From assembly GCF_001988955.1 (NCBI RefSeq), contig NZ_CP014263.1:62001-126000 (forward strand): a DNA stretch of 64,000 nt, written 5' to 3'. This DNA is from Spirosoma montaniterrae. GTDB lineage: Bacteria > Bacteroidota > Bacteroidia > Cytophagales > Spirosomataceae. Under the pieces are notes generated by a model. It made no database searches and was not told the origin of the DNA. It saw only the letters and a program-made list of their open reading frames with translations. This document shows positions 53,587 through 61,424 of this stretch, one piece after another. Each line of letters starts with the position of its first letter. Position 1 is the first letter of the stretch. The position numbers and the translations under genes are program-made.

Positions 53587-54735
53587 ATGATGAAGTATAA
53601 TTGGTTTACAAATAGCTCGGCCCGTGTGGTGTTGGTTGCGGCAGTAGTTCTGCTAATGCAAGGTTGTGGCTTTGTGAAGTCAAAATTCGGCGGCAAAGGC
53701 GGCAAAGGCGGGGAGGTTGGTGTAACAAACGGCGAAGTTACGGCTACAGGCCGCAAAGGCTGGAAACAGCCGACGCCGTATGGTATGGTGCTGGTGCCGT
53801 CGGGATCGTTTGTTATGGGGCAGGCCGACGAAGACGTAGCGGCTACGCAGATTAACATGAACCGGCAGGTGACCATTAGCTCGTTTTACATGGACGATGC
53901 CGAAATTTCGAACCATGAGTACCGCCAATACGTAAACGCGCTCCTGGCCGACTCGGTAGCAACATTAGGTGAGGAAGAAATCATGTCGAAGTATTACCCC
54001 GATACGACGGTATGGAAAAACGACTTCACGTACCACAACGGCGACCCCATGCTGGAACACTACTACGCGCACCCGGCTTTCGACACATATCCGGTAGTGG
54101 GCGTAAGCTGGCTTGCTGCGAAGCATTTCTGCAAATGGCGTACCAACACGCTCGATGATTTCCGGAGCAAAGATGGTGGCTATCGGTCGTTCGGCTTCCG
54201 GTTGCCTTCAGAAGCGGAGTGGGAGTGGGCCGCTCGTGGTGGCAAACAGGGCGCAAAATACCCGTGGGGCAACCCCTACGTAGCCAATGGTAAAGGCTGC
54301 TATCTGGCAAACTTCAAGCCGCAGCGTGGTAACTTCGATGCCGACGGCTATCCATATACGGCTCCGGCCAATGCGTACAGCCCCAACGAATACGGTCTTT
54401 ACAACATGGCTGGTAACGTGGCCGAGTGGTGCCGTGATGCCTACGCCGATAACTCGAACGCTATTGTATGGGACATGAACCCCGACAACCAAAATGCCGA
54501 CGAGCCGCGCAAAGTGGTTCGGGGCGGTTCGTGGAAAGACATTGCCTACTACCTTGAAACAGGTACGCGTTATTACGAATACGAAGATCAGAAACGTTCA
54601 TACATCGGTTTTCGCTGCGTGATGGATAACCTCGAAGGACGCACGGCATCGGGTCGGGCGGGCCGCGTAGGTGGTAGCAGCAAAAGCAAAACAAAAGCGT
54701 CTAAATCGTCTAAAGCCTCAAAGGGCCGGGCCTAA
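53587..54735 (+). CDS. gldK: Gliding motility / type IX secretion lipoprotein GldK (PorK)
   Basis: Outer-membrane-anchored periplasmic lipoprotein of 382 residues forming the T9SS ring with GldN. Lipobox: VLLMQGCGFVK (Cys about 27). A formylglycine-generating-enzyme-like (SUMF1) domain covers about 65-350: MVLVPSGSFVMGQADED, VGVSWLAAKHFCKWR, FRLPSEAEWEWAARGGKQGA, YNMAGNVAEWCRDAYAD, KVVRGGSWKD and SYIGFRCVM. The two catalytic Cys of true FGEs lie in a stretch that here reads LETGTRYYEYEDQKRS, without Cys, so it is expected to be structural. Residues 28-50 are Gly/Lys-rich, and the C-terminus is a Lys/Ser-rich tail (SSKSKTKASKSSKASKG). gldL follows after 61 bp. Confidence 0.95.
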   Translation: MMKYNWFTNSSARVVLVAAVVLLMQGCGFVKSKFGGKGGKGGEVGVTNGEVTATGRKGWKQPTPYGMVLVPSGSFVMGQADEDVAATQINMNRQVTISSFYMDDAEISNHEYRQYVNALLADSVATLGEEEIMSKYYPDTTVWKNDFTYHNGDPMLEHYYAHPAFDTYPVVGVSWLAAKHFCKWRTNTLDDFRSKDGGYRSFGFRLPSEAEWEWAARGGKQGAKYPWGNPYVANGKGCYLANFKPQRGNFDADGYPYTAPANAYSPNEYGLYNMAGNVAEWCRDAYADNSNAIVWDMNPDNQNADEPRKVVRGGSWKDIAYYLETGTRYYEYEDQKRSYIGFRCVMDNLEGRTASGRAGRVGGSSKSKTKASKSSKASKGRA

Positions 54736-54796
54736 TTAATTACATCACTAAATACCACACAAACCCAATTACCCATTACAATCAATAATCGCTATC

Positions 54797-55603
54797 ATGG
54801 CAGCACAAAAAGTTAATTTCTTTTGGGATCGGCTGGTCCCGACCATCTACAGCGTAGGTGCCGCAATCGTTGTGACCGGTGCCATGTTCAAAATTAACCA
54901 CTTACCGGGCGGTACTGAAATGTTGTTCATCGGTCTGGGAACCGAAGCCATTATCTTCCTGATTTACGCTGCCCAAAGCTTTCTTTTTCCGCCAACATCG
55001 TCTGATTATCAGTGGGAGCGGGTATATCCTGAACTGGCTGATGAGTATAAAGGGGAGGCCCGCAAGCCTGTTGCTCAACCCAATGGCCTGACCGCCAACA
55101 TGGATCAGATGCTGGCGCAGGCGAAAGTTACGCCCGACGTGTTTGAGAAACTTGGTACGGGTTTCCGCAGCCTCAACGATACAGTGTCAAAATTGAGTGA
55201 CTTGACTGACGCCACGGTAGCGACCAACGATTATGCGCGAAACGTGAAAACGGCTTCGCAATCGCTGACCGAAATGAATAAGTCGTACAATACAGCAATT
55301 ACGGCAGTGAGTTCGATGGCCGACGCTACGGGTGATACGAAAGCACTTCGCGATCAGACGCTGAAAGTTACGAACAGCATGACCGCGCTGAACGCCGTCT
55401 ATGAACTGGAATTGCAGGATGCCAACAAGCACCTCAAAGCCATGAACGCGTTCTATGGTAGCCTGACCTCGGCAATGGAAAACATGGCCGACGCCAGCCG
55501 CGATACGCAGCAGTTTAAGAGCGAACTGGCTAAACTTACCGGTAATCTGGCATCGCTCAACAACGTATATGGCAGCATGTTAACTGCCATGCGGGGAAAT
55601 TAA
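54797..55603 (+). CDS. gldL: Gliding motility / type IX secretion motor protein GldL (PorL)
   Basis: Inner-membrane stator of the proton-driven T9SS motor, 268 residues. Two TM helices at the N-terminus (RLVPTIYSVGAAIVVTGAMF, about 12-31; TEMLFIGLGTEAIIFLIYAA, about 40-59) carry the charged residues Lys32 and Glu50 expected for proton flow. The large cytoplasmic part (about 80-268) is helical with repeated heptad-like units (ITAVSSMADATGDTKALRDQ and TSAMENMADASRDTQQFKSE), an apparent internal duplication. gldM follows after 24 bp. Confidence 0.97.
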   Translation: MAAQKVNFFWDRLVPTIYSVGAAIVVTGAMFKINHLPGGTEMLFIGLGTEAIIFLIYAAQSFLFPPTSSDYQWERVYPELADEYKGEARKPVAQPNGLTANMDQMLAQAKVTPDVFEKLGTGFRSLNDTVSKLSDLTDATVATNDYARNVKTASQSLTEMNKSYNTAITAVSSMADATGDTKALRDQTLKVTNSMTALNAVYELELQDANKHLKAMNAFYGSLTSAMENMADASRDTQQFKSELAKLTGNLASLNNVYGSMLTAMRGN

Positions 55604-55627
55604 GCACTTTACAACTCACCGAATAAA

Positions 55628-57217
55628 ATGGCAGGAGTAAAAGAGACACCCCGTCAGAAAATGATCGGGATGATGTATCTGGTATTGACCGCTTTGTTGG
55701 CCTTACAGGTCACGTCGGCCATTCTGGAGAAGTTTGTCCTATTGAATAATAGCTTAGAACAGTCTACTGTATCGGCAAATCGGGTTAACCAATCTACGGT
55801 CGACAACATTCGGGCGACTGTTGAAAAATCAGGTAACCGGGCAACTGATTTAGTTATTGTTAAACAAGCCGACGAAGTGCGAAAGCAAACGGCGGACGTG
55901 ATCGCCCAGATCGATGGCCTCAAACAGCGCATTATTGAGCAGGCTGGTGGCGGCTTAGACGAGACCGGAAACATCAGAAACCTGAGCGAGGAAGAAAAAG
56001 TAGCTCAGATTATGATTGCTGGTGGTCGGCGAGGTGAAGCCTACAAGCTGAAAAAGACATTGGACGATTATTTACAGGGCCTGACCAAGTACAGCCCCGC
56101 AAAGTACAACACGCTGGCAGCCGACGGAAAAGAAGATCCAATTTCGAGCCGTTCGCCTGAGCAGCGTCAGAAAGATTTTGCTGAACTGAACTTTGCTCAG
56201 ACGCCCGTTCCGGCAGCGTTGGCCGTGCTCACACAGCGGCAAACCGACATCCGGCGCATTGAAGGTGAAGTGCTGAACGTACTCGCCAGCAAAGTAGGTG
56301 CGCAGGATGTGAAATTCGACAAAATTCTGGCAATGCTTAGTATGGAGTCGAAAGTGGTTGTAGCTGGTACGAAGTTCAAAGGACAGATGTTTCTGGCCGC
56401 GTCGTCGTCGGGAATTCAGCCACGCATGAGCCTGAATGGTGCGCCCGTGCGTATGCAGGATGGAACAGGTATCGTTGAGTTTACAGCACAGGGCGGGGCT
56501 TATGACAAAACGGGTTTAGCTCGTCGGGTGCTGACAGGTTCGATTTCGTACCAAACCGCTGCGGGCATGAAAACCGTACCGTTGCAGGCTGAATACTTTG
56601 TGGCGAAACCATCGTACCAGATTGAAACTGGTACAATGCCTCCGCTATATTTAGGTTGCGCCAACAAGCTGAGTATTCAAAGTCCGCAGTTGGGCGCACT
56701 CTGGAGTCCGAGCTTTTCGGCAGACGGAGCGAGTGTAGTCTCTTCGGGTGAGAAAGGGAAAATTACGATTGTGCCAAATTCGGCACAGGTATCGCTCAAC
56801 ATCAGCAACGGTGGAAGCCTGTTGGGTACAGAACGGTTTCGGGTGAACCGGGTGCCACGTCCAACGCTCGAATATTTTGTCGGTGGAACGAAAGTAGGCG
56901 ACCCGCGTGGTGTGCCGGTAGGGCAAGCCCGCAGTGTGCGCGTACAGGCAGTTGCCGACGAAAGTTTCCGCAACTACTCGCCCGATGATGCTAATTTCCG
57001 GGTAACGGGGATTACGGTCATTCTGGCGCGTGGTACGCGTAAAGTTGGTCAGGTCAACTTAGGTCCGGGCGGTGGTTCGCTGGGTTCTTTGGCGGCTGAG
57101 ATTCAACCGGGCGACCGAATCGCGATTACAGTTGACGGTGTGCAACGGCGGAATTTCCAGGGTAACATCAGTGATGTGCCGATGGGTAATCCAATGCAGA
57201 GTGTGCCACTGTACTAA
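55628..57217 (+). CDS. gldM: Gliding motility / type IX secretion protein GldM (PorM)
   Basis: Inner-membrane protein of 529 residues whose periplasmic rod passes motor torque to the GldK/GldN ring. One TM helix near the N-terminus (KMIGMMYLVLTALLALQVTS, about 14-33) is followed by a helical domain (about 40-220) and then beta-rich domains (about 230-529). Examples are SKVVVAGTKFKGQMFLAASS and SQPYQ-like SYQTAAGMKTVPLQAEYFVA. The length and domain order are the usual ones. gldN starts 51 bp after. Confidence 0.97.
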   Translation: MAGVKETPRQKMIGMMYLVLTALLALQVTSAILEKFVLLNNSLEQSTVSANRVNQSTVDNIRATVEKSGNRATDLVIVKQADEVRKQTADVIAQIDGLKQRIIEQAGGGLDETGNIRNLSEEEKVAQIMIAGGRRGEAYKLKKTLDDYLQGLTKYSPAKYNTLAADGKEDPISSRSPEQRQKDFAELNFAQTPVPAALAVLTQRQTDIRRIEGEVLNVLASKVGAQDVKFDKILAMLSMESKVVVAGTKFKGQMFLAASSSGIQPRMSLNGAPVRMQDGTGIVEFTAQGGAYDKTGLARRVLTGSISYQTAAGMKTVPLQAEYFVAKPSYQIETGTMPPLYLGCANKLSIQSPQLGALWSPSFSADGASVVSSGEKGKITIVPNSAQVSLNISNGGSLLGTERFRVNRVPRPTLEYFVGGTKVGDPRGVPVGQARSVRVQAVADESFRNYSPDDANFRVTGITVILARGTRKVGQVNLGPGGGSLGSLAAEIQPGDRIAITVDGVQRRNFQGNISDVPMGNPMQSVPLY

Positions 57218-57268
57218 ACATAACGCAACTGCGTTAATTAGTGGAACAGAAAACGCAGCAAAACGAGA

Positions 57269-58330
57269 ATGCAACCAATGAAACAGGCAAGAACGATGGC
57301 CGTAGCCGCAGCCATGCTGGCGGTGGCTGGTGGAGGAGCGATGGCGCAGGAGAAACCAAGCACCGGCACAAACGCGCTGTCGGTACGGGCCATTAATGAG
57401 AACGACATTATGATGAAGAAGACCCTTTGGCGTCGAATCGACCTGAAGGAGAAACAGAATCAGTCGATGTTCTCAAAGAACAACGAAATCTCGAAGTACC
57501 TGATCGAAGCTGTAAAAGCAGGGCTTTTAGATGCCTATGAAAATGATTCGGTAGCTACGAAACTTACACCGGAGAAGTTTCAGCAGCGCATGATTATGCC
57601 CAACTCGGCTCCGCAACTGTCGGCAGAAGAAATTGCCGCTGGTTTTGGCAATGAAGCAACCAACAATAGTGGCGACGGTTGGGGCGACGCAAAAAAGACT
57701 GATCCCAAGAAGCCTGCTGCCAAGCCGGCTGAAGATGGCTGGGGCGCACCGAAAACGGCAGCCAAACCTGCTGATGATGGCTGGGGAGCACCTGTGAAGA
57801 AGAAAGCAACGGCGAAGAACAGCAAAGGTAAAAAAGGCGCGAAAACAGCCGCGCCTATCGAAGAACCTAAAGTTGACACTGTTGCGGTGGCAAAAGCTCC
57901 GGCTGTACCGGCTGGCGATGAGTACTTTGCGAAGGAGTTCAACGTCATGGAGATTAAGGAAGACTGGATCTTCGACCGTAAGCGTTCGCGTTTATATTAC
58001 GACGTTCAAACGGTTACGATCTACCTGCCCTCCGACAAAAACACAGCGGGTGTAGAAACACCTTTGGCTACGTTCAAGTACAAAGATTTGGATAAGCTGT
58101 TCCGGTCAGACCCGAAAAAATTTATCTGGTACAATCCACAGAATCAGGCTCAGCACAAAAATCTGGCTGATGCATTCGATTTGCGCCTGTTCTACGGACG
58201 GATTACGAAAGTTGCCAACCCAGCCGATCAGGCTTTGGTTGATATGTACGGAGACCGCGATGGTCTTCTGAAATCATACCAAACCGAATATGAGCTGATG
58301 GAAACCGAACACGGTTTGTGGGAGTACTAA
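57269..58330 (+). CDS. gldN: Gliding motility / type IX secretion protein GldN (PorN) with a Lys/Ala/DGWG insert
   Basis: Periplasmic ring partner of GldK, 353 residues from ATG 57269 (or 350 from 57278). Signal peptide ends near AMAQ (27). Family blocks flank a low-complexity insert: ENDIMMKKTLWRRIDLKEKQ (about 44-63) and KYLIEAVKAGLLDAY on one side, and EFNVMEIKEDWIFDRKRSRL, YDVQTVTIYLPSDKN and DAFDLRLFYGRI on the other. Between them, about 130-215, are three DGWG units (136, 156, 170) spaced by PAAKPA-type Lys/Pro/Ala segments. This makes the protein longer than typical GldN. It is the last gene of the cluster, followed by the hairpin at 58344-58421. Confidence 0.95.
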   Translation: MQPMKQARTMAVAAAMLAVAGGGAMAQEKPSTGTNALSVRAINENDIMMKKTLWRRIDLKEKQNQSMFSKNNEISKYLIEAVKAGLLDAYENDSVATKLTPEKFQQRMIMPNSAPQLSAEEIAAGFGNEATNNSGDGWGDAKKTDPKKPAAKPAEDGWGAPKTAAKPADDGWGAPVKKKATAKNSKGKKGAKTAAPIEEPKVDTVAVAKAPAVPAGDEYFAKEFNVMEIKEDWIFDRKRSRLYYDVQTVTIYLPSDKNTAGVETPLATFKYKDLDKLFRSDPKKFIWYNPQNQAQHKNLADAFDLRLFYGRITKVANPADQALVDMYGDRDGLLKSYQTEYELMETEHGLWEY

Positions 58331-58343
58331 AATAAAGCAGTCA

Positions 58344-58421
58344 AGTAACGCGGCTGGAAAGCCGCCCTGGATTGAGTCAGTATTTTGCTGACGCACAGGG
58401 CGGCTTTCCAGCCGCGTTACT
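58344..58421. terminator. Long bidirectional hairpin between gldN and uvrC
   Basis: Perfect 26-bp arms (58344-58369 and 58396-58421). The 26-nt loop itself has a small stem, GTCAG and CTGAC. The second arm includes the uvrC stop codon (58417-58419). It is between converging genes, as is the hairpin at 29364-29438. Confidence 0.85.
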
Positions 58422-60225
58422 GTTCTACCGTATCAAAATATTGCTTCAACTTCGTAGCCCGGTCTTTGCCAACGACCTCAACCACTTCGTCGAACGACGC
58501 TTCGCGTATTTTGGTAACTCCTTTGAAGTGCTTTAGAAGCTTTGCGGCTGTTTTTTTACCGATGCCCTCCACGTTTTCGAGTTCGCTGATAAGGCTGTTA
58601 CGGCTGCGCTTGTCGCGGTGGTAGGTAATAGCGAAGCGGTGCGCTTCGTCGCGAATACGCTGAATTAACTTTAGAGATTCCGACTTTTTGTCGATGTACA
58701 GCGGGAGGTTATCTTCCGGGAAATAGATTTCTTCGAGCCGCTTGGCAATGCCAATAATGGGCACTTTGCCGTATAAATCAAGTGCCTTCAGCGCGTCGCA
58801 GGCGGCACTCAGTTGCCCCTTCCCACCATCGATCACAATCAAGTCGGGCATGTCGGTGCCTTCTTCCAGCACACGAGTATATCGGCGCGTTACAACCTCG
58901 TGCATACTGGCGAAGTCGTTGGGGCCAATAACTGTCTTAATCGAAAAATGCCGGTACTCCTTATTTGCCGGTTTGCCGCCAATAAAGCACACCATTGCTG
59001 ATACCGGATTTGTACCCTGAATATTCGAGTTGTCGAAACACTCGATACGGTTCGGGATAGTTTTTAGCTGCAAGTCCTGCTTGAGCCGAATAAGTACGCG
59101 GTCTTTTTTGCTGGCGTTGGCCGTAGCTTCAGCGGCTGCACGTTCCTGTCGTTCACGCCGAAAATACAGCACGTTTTTCAACGACATATCGAGCAGTTTT
59201 TTCTTGTCGCCGATCTGCGGAATGGTGATTTCGGCTTTTAAATCAACGTCGAGCGGGATATTGGTAATGATTTCTTTTGATTGACTACCATACTGTTCAC
59301 GAAACTCTACAATCATTATCGTCAGCAAATCAGGGTCGGTTTCGTCCAACTTCTTCTTGACTTCAACCGTATGCGTCTGTACGATAGTGCCGTTAACTAC
59401 TTTCATAAAGTTGATATAAGCACAAGCTTCATCTGAGGCAATCGTAAATACATCGGCGTCGGCAATTTTAGGATTTACCACTGTCGACTTGCTTTGGAAT
59501 CGCTGGAGTACATCCATCTTTTCCTTGTATTTCTGCGCCTGCTCAAACGCCAATTCACCGGCAGCCTCAACCATTCGATTTTTGAAGTACTCCTGCGCCG
59601 GTTTCAAATTACCCTTCAGGATGTGATGAACCTGCTCGATGTCTTTGTTGTAGTCTGTTTCGTTTTGTTTGCCTTCGCAGGGGCCTTTGCAGTTGCCGAT
59701 GTGGTATTCCAGGCAAACTTTATATTTGCCAGCTTCTATATTTTCGGGAGCCAGATTGTACGTGCAGGTGCGAATGGTAAACAGTTGGCTGAACATATCC
59801 AGCACCGTGTACATCGGTTTCAGATTGGCGAACGGGCCATAAAACGTGCCAAGTTTCCGGTCGATGCGCCGGGTCGTAATCACGCGTGGAAAATGCTCAT
59901 TCGTAACACATACGAACGGATATGTTTTGTCGTCGCGTAATAAAATATTGAATTTGGGCTGGTATCGCTTGATAAGCTGGTTTTCCAACAGCAAGGCATC
60001 AAATTCAGTATGTACAATAGTAAATTCAAGCTTCCGAATCTGGCTGACCAACCGAAGCGTTTTGCGGTCATGGCCTTTCGAGTTGGTGAAATAGCTGCTG
60101 ACCCGGTTTTTCAGGTCTTTGGCTTTTCCTACGTAAATGACTTCGCCCGACGCATCGAAATACCGATATACACCCGGTTCATGCGGCACCTTGGCTAACT
60201 CTTGTTTATAGTCGAATTCTGGCAT
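58417..60225 (-). CDS. uvrC: Excinuclease ABC subunit C (UvrC)
   Basis: Nucleotide-excision-repair nuclease of 602 residues that makes both cuts with UvrB. N-terminal GIY-YIG domain: EPGVYRYFDASGEVIYVGKA (about 16-35). It then has YHIGNCKGPCEG (Cys-rich block near 155), a UVR region (AFEQAQKYKEKMDVL, about 205-220) and the RNase H-like C-terminal nuclease (IECFDNSNIQGTNPVSAMVC; DLIVIDGGKGQLSAACDAL with catalytic Asp residues). HhH motifs (LENVEGIGKKTAAKLLKHFK) end the protein. All parts are intact. Converges with gldN; its stop is in the shared hairpin. Confidence 0.98.
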   Translation of the reverse strand: MPEFDYKQELAKVPHEPGVYRYFDASGEVIYVGKAKDLKNRVSSYFTNSKGHDRKTLRLVSQIRKLEFTIVHTEFDALLLENQLIKRYQPKFNILLRDDKTYPFVCVTNEHFPRVITTRRIDRKLGTFYGPFANLKPMYTVLDMFSQLFTIRTCTYNLAPENIEAGKYKVCLEYHIGNCKGPCEGKQNETDYNKDIEQVHHILKGNLKPAQEYFKNRMVEAAGELAFEQAQKYKEKMDVLQRFQSKSTVVNPKIADADVFTIASDEACAYINFMKVVNGTIVQTHTVEVKKKLDETDPDLLTIMIVEFREQYGSQSKEIITNIPLDVDLKAEITIPQIGDKKKLLDMSLKNVLYFRRERQERAAAEATANASKKDRVLIRLKQDLQLKTIPNRIECFDNSNIQGTNPVSAMVCFIGGKPANKEYRHFSIKTVIGPNDFASMHEVVTRRYTRVLEEGTDMPDLIVIDGGKGQLSAACDALKALDLYGKVPIIGIAKRLEEIYFPEDNLPLYIDKKSESLKLIQRIRDEAHRFAITYHRDKRSRNSLISELENVEGIGKKTAAKLLKHFKGVTKIREASFDEVVEVVGKDRATKLKQYFDTVEQ

Positions 60226-60293
60226 AGGTAAAGCCGCCCGTACCAGCCGGCGGTTTGACTTTCTTTACGAGACAGCCGACCGGGACGGCGGCT

Positions 60294-61415
60294 CTACAAA
60301 AACAACCGACATACGTTAAAGGTTGCCCGAACCACATCATCGTAGGCTGTTTGCATGGCTTCACGAAGCGATTGTGGCTGATTTAGTACAGAGAAGGCGG
60401 CTTTTAAACCCATTTGCCGAATAGCCTCAGGGGCAAGGTCGAGTGTGCCGCAAAGCGCGATAACCGGCGCATTGGCGTGTTTAGCCCGGTCAGCAATGCC
60501 TTGTATTAATTTCCCCTGTGTAGTTTGCCGGTCGAGTTTGCCTTCGCCCGTTAGCACGAGATCAGCGTTTGCCAGATTCAGATCAAAATCGACGGTTTCC
60601 AGTACCAGGTCGACGCCCGGCTGTAGGGCTGCATTCAGGAAAAAAAACGCCCCTGCGCCCAAACCACCAGCCGCTCCCGCACCCGGAATCTGCGCAAGGG
60701 CTATGCTGTATTGCTCGTCGACCAATCGGGCAAAGCGACGAAGGCCAGCATCTAACGTAGCAACTGCCTGCTCATCGGCTCCTTTCTGCGGACCGTAAAT
60801 ATAGGCGGCACCTTCGGGGCCAAACAGCGGGTTTGTCACGTCGCAGGCAACGGCTACCCGAATGCCATCAGCTATGTTTGTATCGGGCCGAATTAGTTGG
60901 GCAATGTGCAGAAGATTGGCCCCTGTCGGCTCAAGAAGCTGACCGTTGGCATCCAAAAACTGCCAACCTAATGCTGCGGCCATACCAATACCGGCATCTG
61001 TCGTGGCACTGCCGCCAATGCCTAATACAATCTTCTGAACGCCTTTTTTTGCAGCTTCCCGAATCAGTTCGCCCGTTCCATACGTGCTGGTATAGAGTGG
61101 GTTGCGCTCTTCTGTTTTTAACAAACCCAACCCCGACGCCAGTGCCATTTCGATGAATGCTGTAGTGCCATCACCCGAAATACCAAATCCGGCTTCGACA
61201 GACCGACCAAGCGGATCGTAGACAGTGGCCGTGTGCCAGATGCCTTCCGTGGCTTCGGTCAGTACCTGCGCCGTGCCTTCGCCCCCGTCGGCTAATGGCA
61301 GGGCCGTAACCGTTGCCGTGGGCAGGGCCAGCCGTATGCCCTCGGTCATGGCGTTGGTTACTTCACGAGCCGTCAGGGAACCACGAAATTTATCGGGAGC
61401 GAGCAGGATATGCAT
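60294..61415 (-). CDS. Glycerate 2-kinase (GlxK/GarK family)
   Basis: Cytoplasmic kinase of 373 residues that phosphorylates D-glycerate. It opens MHILLAPDKFRGSLTAREVT with the usual Asp-Lys-Phe-Lys-like motif (about 8-11). TALPLADGGEGTAQVL, GIGGSATTDAGIGMAAALGW (about 134-153), VACDVTNPLFGPEGAAYIYG, and LTGEGKLDRQTTQGKLIQGI are characteristic of the GarK/GlxK family. It starts 9 bp after the PBP gene stop on the same strand, so the two are probably co-transcribed without an obvious functional link. Confidence 0.95.
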   Translation of the reverse strand: MHILLAPDKFRGSLTAREVTNAMTEGIRLALPTATVTALPLADGGEGTAQVLTEATEGIWHTATVYDPLGRSVEAGFGISGDGTTAFIEMALASGLGLLKTEERNPLYTSTYGTGELIREAAKKGVQKIVLGIGGSATTDAGIGMAAALGWQFLDANGQLLEPTGANLLHIAQLIRPDTNIADGIRVAVACDVTNPLFGPEGAAYIYGPQKGADEQAVATLDAGLRRFARLVDEQYSIALAQIPGAGAAGGLGAGAFFFLNAALQPGVDLVLETVDFDLNLANADLVLTGEGKLDRQTTQGKLIQGIADRAKHANAPVIALCGTLDLAPEAIRQMGLKAAFSVLNQPQSLREAMQTAYDDVVRATFNVCRLFL

Positions 61416-61424
61416 GTGAGGTAA

